Shown: positions 1 to 6,180 of the stretch, piece by piece
How positions within the stretch are numbered: the first letter of the stretch is position 1
Layout: every line of letters starts with the position of its first letter
DNA from: JAUSPI01 sp964650385
Lineage (GTDB): Bacteria; Desulfobacterota; Syntrophia; Syntrophales; JADFWA01
Reading direction: 5' to 3'
Assembly (NCBI GenBank): GCA_964650385.1
Contig: CAZYTP010000056.1
Span: forward strand, 1-17,755
Length of the DNA stretch: 17,755 nt
Position numbers and translations under genes: made by a program
Notes under the pieces: model-generated
The model's input: only the letters and a program-made list of their open reading frames with translations
Told to the model about the DNA's origin: nothing
Database searches by the model: none

Positions 1-598
1 TTGACGAACGCGGCAGATTCAGGCCATTCAACTGGTAAACAGCCATGGTTAATCCGCTGCAATCGAACCCTTCTTCTACTGAAGAACATCCCCATCGATA
101 AGGGAGACCGATAAAGTTCCTGGCTGTTTCTACCAGCTTTTTCCTGAGATAGCTGCTGGCATATTTTCGCTTTTTTAATACTGTATAGTCGCCGGGACTG
201 ATGATGTAATACTCATCTATAATTCCAGCTGCACGGAGACTTTCAGCTTTTTTGCGGGCTGCCTGTCTTGAGGGGAAATTACCGAAACGAACCTTGTAGA
301 GTCCTGCTTTGTGAACAAAATAATAGGCATTTAATTCACTATTGTCTAAGGCTTTGGTAAGCCGTACAGCATTGTTCAGATTTGAAAAGGCGCCTATCTG
401 AATAGAATAGCCCATGCGGGCCAGTCCCGTTTTCGGTATTTCCGGGCGCAAGCTAGGATGGACAAAAGATTTTCCTCCGCAACCTGCTACTAAAAAGATT
501 AATGACAGGGCAACCCCAAGATGCCCCCATTGTAACGTACGCTTTTCCTTTAGCAACATTTTTCTTGTTCTTTTTCTTTGTGCCTCGTAACTACTCAT
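1..598 (-). CDS. SPOR-NlpC/P60 lipoprotein (cell-wall endopeptidase), partial
   Basis: Probable outer-membrane-anchored peptidoglycan endopeptidase that cleaves peptide stems; the 3' part lies beyond the left window edge. Read on the minus strand, the product has a hydrophobic signal ending in the lipobox LVAGC (lipidated Cys about residue 40). A SPOR-like domain follows (about 63-132, beginning GYSIQIGAFSN and containing GLYKVRFGNF), which in this family binds denuded glycan at division sites. Next comes the start of an NlpC/P60 domain with RWGCSSVEEGFDCSGL, where Cys180 of DCSG is the expected nucleophile, and the usual LPRSS. The catalytic His and third residue are off the edge. The start is uncertain: ATG at 598 gives a 39-residue leader, and ATG at 559 (MLLKEKRT) gives a more typical 26-residue lipoprotein signal. 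Neither has a good Shine-Dalgarno. The family call is firm; the exact substrate is not known. Confidence 0.85.
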   Translation of the reverse strand, partial: MSSYEAQRKRTRKMLLKEKRTLQWGHLGVALSLIFLVAGCGGKSFVHPSLRPEIPKTGLARMGYSIQIGAFSNLNNAVRLTKALDNSELNAYYFVHKAGLYKVRFGNFPSRQAARKKAESLRAAGIIDEYYIISPGDYTVLKKRKYASSYLRKKLVETARNFIGLPYRWGCSSVEEGFDCSGLTMAVYQLNGLNLPRSS

Positions 599-729
599 AC
601 CTGAGTGGTTACCATAACACACCAGCACTGTACTTTATACCCTCATAATACCATCACAGCGCTTATAAAGAAAACCTCATTTCACCAAAATTTGTATTGT
701 ATTCTTGACAAGTTCGCAAAAAGTCCTTT

Positions 730-806
730 TTTGTCACCCTGAATTTATTTCAGGGTCTCTAACTTACTGAAATAAATAGATGCTGAAACAAGTTCAGCAT
801 GACAAA
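730..806. repeat. Dispersed palindromic (MITE-like) repeat with terminal inverted repeats
   Basis: The two ends are related inverted repeats: left end TTTGTCACCCTGAA (730-743), right end (read on the minus strand) TTTGTCATGCTGAA, a 12/14 match. Each half folds into its own hairpin: ACCCTGAA/TTCAGGGT (736-743 with 749-756) and ATGCTGAA/TTCAGCAT (780-787 with 793-800), both with 5-nt loops. It resembles the GTCATGCTGAACTTGTTTCAGCATCT-type intergenic repeats scattered through many deltaproteobacterial genomes (recalled, not searched). No transposase is present, so it would have moved in trans. The hairpins are not followed by a good U-tract. Confidence 0.6.
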
Positions 807-834
807 TGGTGCAGTTTATGACTTTTCACAAGAC

Positions 835-840
835 TATAAT
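835..840 (+). promoter_or_regulatory. Possible -10 box of the isochorismatase-like gene
   Basis: A perfect TATAAT lies about 70 bp upstream of the chosen start. No convincing -35 sits at the expected distance (CAGTTT at 812-817 is poor), so this is tentative. Confidence 0.3.
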
Positions 841-909
841 TCTTGGAATATAAAAAATTTTCTGTTATATTTCCGTTAAAGTAGATGCGTTGCTGAGGAA
901 ATGATAATA

Positions 910-1524
910 GTGAATATGAGACGCGACTATCTGGAAGAGATACGAGATTATAATGTCCGTCAGGCATGGCCCGTAGCTGAAAAAGCAGCACTTCTGGTAA
1001 TTGACGTGCAGGAATACTTTCGGACGATGGTTGAACCGATTAAGGAAAACCTTCTTGCCCTGGTTGAAACAGGGAGGGAAAAAGGTGTGAAAATCTTTTT
1101 TACCCGTCACGGTCATTCCGACCCCGCCAGAGATGGGGGTATGTTAGGAAAGTGGTGGGGAGACTTGATTGAATACGGATCACCGGGATGGGAATTGATC
1201 GGGGAACTCAATCCCTCGGAAAATGAAACGGTTATAGACAAAAATCGCTACAGTGCTTTTTTCAAAACAGATCTGGATGATCGATTGCGCGGTTTGGGCA
1301 TTGAGGATCTGATAATATGTGGTGTCATGACAAATTGCTGCTGCGAAACTACTGCCCGCGATGCCTTTGTCCGCGATTACCGGGTTTTCTTCGCGGCCGA
1401 CGCCACGGCTACTGCCAATCGGGAACTCCACGTCGCATCGCTTAAAAACCTTGCCTTCGGTTTTGCGCATATCGTTAATACTGAACAGATATGCCGGCAC
1501 TTTGAGAAAGGTAGCGTGTCGTAA
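910..1524 (+). CDS. Isochorismatase-family cysteine hydrolase
   Basis: Alpha/beta cysteine hydrolase of the isochorismatase/nicotinamidase superfamily, probably acting on an amide or vinyl-ether substrate in the cytoplasm; the substrate cannot be read from the sequence. Numbered from the GTG start, the family triad is visible: Asp32 in LLVIDVQ, Lys111 in IDKNRYSAF, and nucleophile Cys144 in GVMTNCCCETTARDA, where three Cys stand in a row and the middle one aligns with the catalytic position. The usual cis-peptide stretch GVMT precedes it. About 204 aa, the normal family length. Start choice: GAGGAA at 895-900 abuts ATG 901 but is 9 nt before GTG 910, so GTG 910 (or ATG 916) fits better than ATG 901. 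It stands alone, converging on the Nudix gene with a 20-bp gap and no obvious shared pathway. Confidence 0.87.
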   Translation: MNMRRDYLEEIRDYNVRQAWPVAEKAALLVIDVQEYFRTMVEPIKENLLALVETGREKGVKIFFTRHGHSDPARDGGMLGKWWGDLIEYGSPGWELIGELNPSENETVIDKNRYSAFFKTDLDDRLRGLGIEDLIICGVMTNCCCETTARDAFVRDYRVFFAADATATANRELHVASLKNLAFGFAHIVNTEQICRHFEKGSVS

Positions 1525-1544
1525 AAAATCGTGTTTCCATCTCC

Positions 1545-2084
1545 CTAATGTCCTGTTTTTTCCAGCCAGTGCATGGCCATGAAGAGCCCGCAAATGGACT
1601 TGCTATCCTGGATTTCTCCCCGGTGAATCATTTCCATTGCATCGTCAAATTTGATTTCATGAACATCGAGCATTTCATCTTTGTCAAGATTTTGTCTGGC
1701 AGGTACAAGGTCATTGGCGAGGAAGATATGAATCCGTTCATCCGAATACCCGGGTACTGATATAATTTCCCCCAATTTTTGCCACTGGTTAGCTGAATAA
1801 CCTGTTTCTTCGATCAATTCTCTTTTTGCACATTCGATAGGTGGTTCATCGTGGTCGAGGGTCCCGGCGGGAATTTCCCAGATGTAATTGCCTATCGCGT
1901 GACGGTATTGCTTGATCAGTATAATGGTGTTCTTATCGGATAGTGGAATTATCGCCGATGCACCGGGATGACGTATAATGTCCATATCGGAAGACACCCC
2001 GTTGGCTAAGGTAATGTTTTCTTTTACTATTTTAAAGATTCTGCCTTGATGTATAGTGACACTTTTGTTGACCTTTGCGGACAT
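1545..2084 (-). CDS. Nudix hydrolase, ADP-ribose pyrophosphatase-like
   Basis: Hydrolyses nucleoside diphosphates linked to another moiety. The closest family type is ADP-ribose pyrophosphatase (ADP-ribose to AMP plus ribose 5-phosphate), a housecleaning enzyme. The complete Nudix box GX5EX7REUXEEXGU is at residues 74-96 (GTLDHDE ... RELIEETGY), preceded by the ADPRase-typical WEIPAG. A conserved KQYRHAIG lies before it and a PGYSDERIHIFLA segment after it, where ADPRases keep their substrate-specificity residues. Length 179 aa is normal. Start ATG 2084 is supported by AGGAG 6 nt upstream. It converges with the isochorismatase-like gene and is divergent from the FAD oxidase. Family certain; ADP-ribose as substrate is likely but inferred. 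Confidence 0.9.
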   Translation of the reverse strand: MSAKVNKSVTIHQGRIFKIVKENITLANGVSSDMDIIRHPGASAIIPLSDKNTIILIKQYRHAIGNYIWEIPAGTLDHDEPPIECAKRELIEETGYSANQWQKLGEIISVPGYSDERIHIFLANDLVPARQNLDKDEMLDVHEIKFDDAMEMIHRGEIQDSKSICGLFMAMHWLEKTGH

Positions 2085-2224
2085 ATCGTACTCCTTTAAT
2101 CCTTCTTATCGGTAAGAACATATTGCAGATTTGAACTTTAGGCAAGGGGAAAAGAAGCGGGTCAACTTTTGAAAAATCCGGGAATTCCGCATGATGGAGA
2201 AGTATCCATAAGTCATGTTTTTTG

Positions 2225-2254
2225 TTGCTATCAGATTGTTTAAGCAAGTATTAT
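2225..2254 (+). promoter_or_regulatory. Predicted sigma-70-type promoter of the FAD oxidase gene
   Basis: TTGCTA (2225-2230), an 18-bp spacer and TATTAT (2249-2254) lie about 38 bp upstream of the start codon, ahead of a strong AGGAGG-type ribosome site. Prediction by eye only. Confidence 0.4.
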
Positions 2255-2291
2255 GGACTATATTCACAAAAATATAGAAGGAGGATAAACG

Positions 2292-3677
2292 ATGGAAAAG
2301 CAAAAATTTATCTCCGAAAAGGATATAGCGTATCTTGAAGGTATTATGGAAAAAGAAAGAATTTCCCAGGGTATATCTAACTGTGAATTGCACTCTCACG
2401 ATGAATCTTTTCATTCCCCATGTTTGCCTGAGGTAGTCCTGTGGCCCCATAGTACGGAAGAGGTAAGCCAAATAGTGCGATATGCCTTTGAAAAGGATAT
2501 TCCGGTAACACCATGGGGCGCGGGGACGAGTCTCGAAGGGAATCCTATACCCGTTAAGGGTGGAATTGTTCTTGATTTTCAGGAAATGAATAAAACACTT
2601 GCCATTCGCCAGGAAGACTTTCAGGTGGATGTTCAGGCTGGTGTTATTTATAAAGAACTTAATAAAGACCTGAGTCGCCTGGGGTTATTTTTTCCTCCTG
2701 ATCCGGGAGCCGCCGCGACCATAGGAGGAATGGTTGCGAACAATTCAAGTGGCATCCGTACAGTTAAATATGGTGCTACAAAAGACTGTGTCATGAGATT
2801 AGTGGTCGTAATGCCCAACGGGGATGTTTTAAAAATAGGAAACAGGGCGCGAAAAAGCTCTTCCGGGTATGACCTTGTTCACCTTTTTATCGGTTCTGAA
2901 GGAACGTTGGGAATAGTAACCGAAGCAACCCTGAAACTGGTGGGGCTGCCGGTCAATTTCATGGCTGTCAGGGCCACTTTTCCTACAATTAAGGATGCGA
3001 CGAGCACGGTTTTTCAAATTATGTCTTCAGGTCTTACGCCTTCCGCAATGGAATTTCTCGATTCCGAAGTTGTTAAAGTTATAAACCAGGACCGTGAGCT
3101 TGCTATGGAAGAAAAGCCTACACTTCTCATGGAGTTCGATGGATACAGCGAAAGCGGACTCGAAGAAGAGATGAATTTTGCTGAAGATATATGTCGGGAT
3201 AATAACAACTTATTTTTAGATAAAGGTCTTGGCCTGGAAGAACGGAATCGGTTATGGGAAATTCGGCACCTGGTTGTGGAATCCATAAAAAGGAGCCACC
3301 CCGGTCTTGAAATGTTAATTATGGATGTTGCGGTACCTCTTTCTCGCTACAGTGATATGGTGTTATTTATTAAGGATACGGTTCGGGATTTTAATGCCTA
3401 TGTTTTCGGTCACGCGGGTGACGGCAACATACATGTAGTGATAATGGATGACCCTCAGGATGAGAAAAGATGGGATTCTGTGGAAACGGTAAATCGTGTT
3501 GTTGTCAGAAAAGCTCTTGAATTTGAGGGAACATGCACGGGAGAGCATGGAGTAGGTATAGGCAAGAGAGAGTTTATGGACCTGGAACACGGTGACAGCC
3601 TTGAAATTATGCGTAGATTGAAGAGTCAGCTCATTGATCCAACGGGAATTATGAACCCTGGGAAAATGTTTCTCTAA
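2292..3677 (+). CDS. FAD-binding oxidase, GlcD/D-lactate dehydrogenase family
   Basis: Flavoenzyme oxidising a 2-hydroxy acid (D-lactate or glycolate the most likely) to the 2-oxo acid and passing electrons to the respiratory chain or a partner. The N-terminal FAD_binding_4 (PCMH) domain shows the pyrophosphate-binding loop PWGAGTSLEGN (residues 74-84), then PPDPGAAATIGGMVANNSSG and FIGSEGTLGIVTEATLKL. The C-terminal FAD-oxidase_C domain carries GHAGDGNIHV (His374) and CTGEHGVGIGKREF (residues 415 onward, His419), both typical of GlcD/Dld active sites. Length 461 aa is normal. The start is backed by GAAGGAGG 7-10 nt upstream. No GlcE, GlcF or lutABC-like partner is adjacent, which favours a stand-alone D-lactate dehydrogenase-like enzyme over a glycolate oxidase complex; that choice is inference. 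Confidence 0.92.
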   Translation: MEKQKFISEKDIAYLEGIMEKERISQGISNCELHSHDESFHSPCLPEVVLWPHSTEEVSQIVRYAFEKDIPVTPWGAGTSLEGNPIPVKGGIVLDFQEMNKTLAIRQEDFQVDVQAGVIYKELNKDLSRLGLFFPPDPGAAATIGGMVANNSSGIRTVKYGATKDCVMRLVVVMPNGDVLKIGNRARKSSSGYDLVHLFIGSEGTLGIVTEATLKLVGLPVNFMAVRATFPTIKDATSTVFQIMSSGLTPSAMEFLDSEVVKVINQDRELAMEEKPTLLMEFDGYSESGLEEEMNFAEDICRDNNNLFLDKGLGLEERNRLWEIRHLVVESIKRSHPGLEMLIMDVAVPLSRYSDMVLFIKDTVRDFNAYVFGHAGDGNIHVVIMDDPQDEKRWDSVETVNRVVVRKALEFEGTCTGEHGVGIGKREFMDLEHGDSLEIMRRLKSQLIDPTGIMNPGKMFL

Positions 3678-3746
3678 GAGAATATCTTTACAGTCAATAC
3701 GGTTGCCCCCAAGCTGTTGAATCGATTTGGCTTGACTCTTTATTAA

Positions 3747-4052
3747 TCATTCTATGTGAGATTTTGCCGTTTTAACGGCGAGCTCTCTGTCTTTGGTGTA
3801 CATCCACCATTGTGGTTTTGTCGTGTGCGGACCTGTTTCTTTTTCCCGCCCTCGACAATAATACCAATCGCCGAATCTCTCGACAGTAGCAAACGGGTGT
3901 TGGCCGGTGCAGAGAACGCTGCATGTTCGAATCTGCTTGAAAAAAATTGTCTCTTCAGGATCTTCCTCATTTGTCAGATCATCAGGTACGACTATGTGTG
4001 AAACATCAATGCCTTCCGCTTTCTTTTCATCCAGCCATTCTGAAATCGTCAT
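3747..4052 (-). CDS. Hypothetical protein, 101 aa
   Basis: I do not recognise a family. It looks genuinely coding: AGAGGAAC sits upstream of ATG 4052, the composition is soluble and mixed, and it fits the gap after the convergent FAD oxidase. The N-terminal third is acidic (PDDLTNEEDPEE about residues 23-34). The C-terminal half holds three Cys (44, 48, 66) and His 52 and 76, with a TCSVLC pair and an aromatic run GDWYYCRGRE, so a small metal- or disulfide-stabilised fold is possible. Near the end, QWWMYTKDRELAVKTAK reads as an amphipathic helix. No signal peptide or membrane segment. A cytoplasmic role of unknown kind is all that can be said. Confidence 0.6.
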   Translation of the reverse strand: MTISEWLDEKKAEGIDVSHIVVPDDLTNEEDPEETIFFKQIRTCSVLCTGQHPFATVERFGDWYYCRGREKETGPHTTKPQWWMYTKDRELAVKTAKSHIE

Positions 4053-4338
4053 TTATCCGTTCCTCTTTTCAGTGTACCGCATCTTTATTCCGATGCGTTC
4101 TACCATACAACATTACAGCATAAAGTTTAAGTTGGTTTTTATTGGATTTAAGGCTGCTTGAGTCAATTATGCTTCATCCGGTTCTTGCATACTTGTTAAA
4201 AATGTCTTTCTTCCTGAAAGCATCAAGCTAACGATTTATCAATATACGCACTCTTTCAAACGGCAAACAATATTTCTTGGAAAATTAGTGGTGGTGGGGC
4301 TGTTTCCATTCATTGGGATTCATTCCAAAATCTGTAGC

Positions 4339-4387
4339 GCAAGGCTTTAGCCTTGCATTATTGTCATTCCTGACTTGATCGGGAATC
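4339..4387. repeat. Compound palindromic intergenic repeat
   Basis: A perfect hairpin GCAAGGCT-tt-AGCCTTGC (4339-4356) is followed at once by TTGTCATTCCTGACTTGATCGGGAAT (two halves ATTCCTGA and TCGGGAAT, 4361-4387). Both halves resemble dispersed intergenic palindromes common in deltaproteobacteria and relatives; the second shares the TTGTCA end with the repeat at 730-806. Confidence 0.45.
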
Positions 4388-4567
4388 TATAATACCTGCA
4401 TCCTTAACCCCTAACAAGAATTCTTGAAATTCCTTGACATTCCAAGATTTTTTGTTAACCATACAAAAGTCTCAATAAAAGAATAGAAGGTGCCGTATAT
4501 TAACAAACAACAAATAGTCTTTTCTTCCTAAACAAAAGAAGGACATGAAAATGGCAATAATCGCAAC

Positions 4568-4611
4568 AAAACCCTGTTTCTTTCGAATAGAGGCGGGGTT
4601 TTTTGTTTTTT
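4568..4611 (+). terminator. Strong rho-independent terminator without an upstream gene
   Basis: Stem AAAACCCTGTTTCT (4568-4581) pairs with AGAGGCGGGGTTTT (4589-4602), 14 pairs including several G-U, with 7-nt loop TTCGAAT and a T-run continuing to 4611. The nearest upstream gene lies on the other strand, so this terminator has no known plus-strand client. Confidence 0.75.
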
Positions 4612-4746
4612 ATGGCAAATGCATCTGAGGGGTATTATGCAGAAACCGTATAGTACCCTCTGATAAAGAATAGTCGTTTAATTATTCCTTTAAATACATG
4701 GGGTTATAAACTATTTAATAAAAAGTACAGGAGAGTTATACAGCGC

Positions 4747-4797
4747 TACTAACTGTGTTTGGTTTTTATACAGAAACTATATAAACAATGGTTAGCA
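4747..4797 (+). other. Candidate attC-like recombination site (weak)
   Basis: Left box TACTAAC (4747-4753) and right box GTTAGCA (4791-4797) are near-complementary, as integron R''/R' boxes are. The inner arms TGTTT/AAACA and GTTT/AAAC also pair. At 51 nt it is shorter than most known attC sites, and R' departs from GTTRRRY at the last two positions. It sits 36 bp before the DUF6338 start, where a cassette boundary would be expected. Confidence 0.3.
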
Positions 4798-4832
4798 CAA
4801 GAAATGAAAACTGACCCACTGGAAGGTGATAA

Positions 4833-5441
4833 ATGGAAACTTTTGCAAAGGATTTTATAACATTTCTCCAATTTTTGTTGCCTGGTTTTGTCGCTGCTTG
4901 GGTATTTTATAGTTTTACCTCATTCCCAAAGCCCTCTCAATTTGAAAGAGTTGTACAGGCGCTAATTTTTACAATTTTTGTCCAAGCCCTCGTTTACATC
5001 GTCAAAAGAGCACTTATGCTCGTTGGTGAAAAATGGCCAATTTTTGGATGGGGCTTAAATTCTGACCTAATATGGTCAATCGTCTCCGCAATATTGCTCG
5101 GAATGATTTTCGCCTATTTCACTAATAATGATAAGGTACACAAACACTTGAGGAAATGGGGCATTACTAGGCAAACCTCCTATCCCTCAGAATGGTTTGG
5201 AGCCTTTTTAAAGAACGTAACTTACGTGGTTCTTCATTTGGACGGAGAAAGACGTCTTTATGGTTGGCCAATGGAATGGCCATCAGAGCCGGAAAAAGGG
5301 CATTTTGTCCTTGTGCAAGCCTCATGGCTTACAGAAAGTGAGGAAATTCCAATTACTGAGGTAGAATCAATAATGGTTGATGTTAAAGAAGTGAAGATGG
5401 TTGAATTCATGAAAAAGACTTGGGAGGTGATAAATGAGTAA
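4833..5441 (+). CDS. DUF6338 family membrane protein
   Basis: Small inner-membrane protein of unknown function, recognised as DUF6338 by its N-terminus LLPGFVAAWVFYSFT followed by PKPSQFERVVQALIFT. Three hydrophobic segments are visible (about residues 8-29, 41-62 and 79-97). A soluble C-terminal half then holds RLYGWPMEWPSEPEKGHFVLVQASWL and an acidic tail, presumably cytoplasmic. Length 202 aa fits the family. The ribosome site GGAAGGTG lies 4-5 nt before ATG 4833, and the same AGGTGATAAATG leader is reused by the next gene, which overlaps its last codons. Attachment-site-like palindromes on both sides suggest it travels as a cassette. The role is unknown; membership in an anti-phage or stress cassette is speculation. 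Confidence 0.8.
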   Translation: METFAKDFITFLQFLLPGFVAAWVFYSFTSFPKPSQFERVVQALIFTIFVQALVYIVKRALMLVGEKWPIFGWGLNSDLIWSIVSAILLGMIFAYFTNNDKVHKHLRKWGITRQTSYPSEWFGAFLKNVTYVVLHLDGERRLYGWPMEWPSEPEKGHFVLVQASWLTESEEIPITEVESIMVDVKEVKMVEFMKKTWEVINE

Positions 5442-5571
5442 AAAAGGGTCAAATCCCCCACCGCCAAAACAGCCTAGCCGAAGAGGTATCAATGAAGGGG
5501 CAAATGTGAATCCGCCCCCGCCAAGACAAGTTAAGCCACCACCACCACCTCCTCCGCCCAAAAAGAGCTGA
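5434..5571 (+). CDS. Proline-rich microprotein, 45 aa, overlapping DUF6338
   Basis: A short gene easily missed by ORF callers. ATG 5434 lies inside the end of the DUF6338 gene (stop TAA 5439-5441), preceded by GGGAGGTGATAA, a strong ribosome site, so translational coupling is expected. The product is basic and proline-rich: it starts MSKKGSNPPPPKQPSRRG, has a second PPPP block near residue 27 and an eight-proline run near residue 35, and ends KKS. It has no hydrophobic segment. Such a peptide would be disordered and could bind SH3-like, WW-like or profilin-like surfaces or the DUF6338 soluble domain; this is inference. Its start signal is excellent and no competing frame explains the bias, so I regard it as real. 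Confidence 0.65.
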   Translation: MSKKGSNPPPPKQPSRRGINEGANVNPPPPRQVKPPPPPPPPKKS

Positions 5572-5622
5572 TCAGACATGTTTTGAGCAGTACGATCTTT
5601 TTAAACTTCAGAGGTATGATGA

Positions 5623-5645
5623 GAAACCTTCAATTAAGAGGTTTC
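5623..5645. other. Hairpin downstream of the proline-rich gene
   Basis: GAAACCT/AGGTTTC, a 7-bp perfect stem with a 9-nt loop, 51 bp after the stop codon. No U-tract follows, so it is not a standard intrinsic terminator; it may protect the mRNA end or be part of the cassette 3' region. Confidence 0.35.
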
Positions 5646-5664
5646 CGGGGCTTGATGAAAGAAA

Positions 5665-5736
5665 GGCTAACCTTTCTCTGCACCTGACCGGTGTTCCGCT
5701 GTCGCTGCACACCGTCAGGTGAGAAAGTCGTTAACT
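5665..5736 (+). other. Candidate integron attC site
   Basis: A 72-nt imperfect palindrome with the attC layout. Outer boxes are GGCTAAC (5665-5671) and GTTAACT (5730-5736). Spacer arms CTTTCT/AGAAAG lie inside them, then inner arms CACCTGACCGGTGT (5681-5694) and ACACCGTCAGGTG (5709-5721), paired except for one extra base on the left, like the extrahelical bases of attC hairpins, with a 14-nt loop. The R boxes each differ from GTTRRRY or its complement at one position. It lies about 95 bp after the proline-rich gene and just before the next ORF, as expected of cassette junctions. No integrase is in the window. Confidence 0.5.
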
Positions 5737-5761
5737 TCGATTGAATTACGATGGGGTTTTT

Positions 5762-6031
5762 ATGCAAATTAAATGCGCTTGCCAAACTGTAGCGGCCATT
5801 AATGATAACTGGAGTAGCATTCTAAATCACTTTGAAGACATTAGAAAAAATTGTACAGCCTTAAAAGAGATATTTGTTCCAGAATCAGAGTGGCCAATTT
5901 TTCGAAAAATGGCACCAAGTGCTTATGATGAATCAGGTCACCGATCTATACTCTTAGGTGCCCTGAAATGGGGTGTGGAGGTTCCGGGGACACCTTACTT
6001 AATTTTTGATAAAGCCAAGGCATTTAATTGA
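5762..6031 (+). CDS. Hypothetical protein, 89 aa, 3' end inside a mobile-element remnant
   Basis: Not recognised. ATG 5762 (product MQIKCACQTVAAIND) has GATGGGG about 6 nt upstream; a TTG at 5741 would add seven residues. It begins 25 bp after the attC-like palindrome, so it may be the first gene of a second cassette. The final ~16 residues, reading VPGTPYLIFDKAKAFN, are encoded by the inverted GTGTCCCC repeat (5986-6001) and the DNA beyond it, so the native C-terminus has probably been replaced or truncated by insertion. Residues 1-70 look like a soluble protein with a mixed helix-rich composition. It may be a functional small protein or a broken gene; I lean to truncated. Confidence 0.45.
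   Translation: MQIKCACQTVAAINDNWSSILNHFEDIRKNCTALKEIFVPESEWPIFRKMAPSAYDESGHRSILLGALKWGVEVPGTPYLIFDKAKAFN
5986..6001 (-). repeat. GTGTCCCC REP-like repeat, inverted copy
   Basis: On the minus strand this reads TAAGTAAGGTGTCCCC, identical over 16 nt to the plus-strand copy at 6165-6180. The two form exact inverted repeats around the transposase remnant. Confidence 0.7.
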
Positions 6032-6033
6032 TT

Positions 6034-6171
6034 TTTAGCATAGAGTTGTTTAGAAAACATGAACGAAACGGGCGGCCTTTAGGCGTTGATTCTTTTATTG
6101 GAACAATGGAACTACTTTGGGGCCGATAGCTTAACCCTCAAAAACCTGGACCTAAAAAGAAAGATAAGTAA
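6034..6171 (+). pseudogene. C-terminal remnant of a REP-associated (IS200/Y1-type) transposase
   Basis: This frame reads RKHERNGRPLGVDSF, then WGR, an in-frame TAG at 6127-6129, then LNPQKPGPKKKDK and TAA at 6169-6171. The GRPLG..SF and KPQKPGPK-type tail is characteristic of the extreme C-terminus of REP-associated tyrosine (RAYT) transposases, and the 16-bp GTGTCCCC repeat begins at its last codons, where the REP lies in intact units. The Y1 catalytic domain (HUH motif and Tyr) is absent: only about 45 codons remain, with one internal stop. The remnant and its inverted repeats form a roughly 200-bp internally deleted element. Non-functional. Confidence 0.7.
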
Positions 6172-6180
6172 GGTGTCCCC
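6165..6180 (+). repeat. GTGTCCCC REP-like repeat, direct copy
   Basis: TAAGTAAGGTGTCCCC, overlapping the stop codon of the transposase remnant; exact inverted partner of 5986-6001. Confidence 0.7.

Larger units (their letters stand above)
599..909. other. Intergenic region between divergent genes
   Basis: Divergent promoter region between the NlpC/P60 lipoprotein gene (-) and the isochorismatase-like gene (+). It holds the palindromic repeat at 730-806 and a perfect TATAAT at 835-840. I see no coding sequence; the small ORFs here are unsupported. Confidence 0.6.
4053..4832. other. Long intergenic region at the left edge of the accessory block
   Basis: About 780 bases with no gene I can support. 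It contains a GCAAGGCT/AGCCTTGC hairpin plus a GTCATTCC..GGGAAT repeat (4339-4387), an orphan rho-independent terminator (4568-4611), an imperfect hairpin GAGGGGTATTAT/ATAGTACCCTC (4627-4661), two similar 20-bp direct repeats (4636-4655 and 4767-4786), and an attC-like palindrome (4747-4797). Confidence 0.6.

Noticed and set aside
1180..1593. 137-aa minus-strand ORF under the isochorismatase gene
   Set aside because: Antisense to a well-supported gene with an intact active site.
4339..4387. CRISPR-like repeats
   Set aside because: Only two different palindromes in tandem, no regular spacing or spacer structure; no CRISPR array anywhere in the window.
4568..4611. c-di-GMP or other riboswitch ahead of the terminator
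   Set aside because: I looked for conserved aptamer elements in 4440-4567 and found none, and the next gene is over 200 bp away with its own start signals.
4545..4628. 27-codon ORF after AAGGA, possible leader peptide
   Set aside because: It reads straight through the terminator hairpin and U-run, so most of its residues are dictated by the terminator; no downstream amino-acid gene to attenuate.
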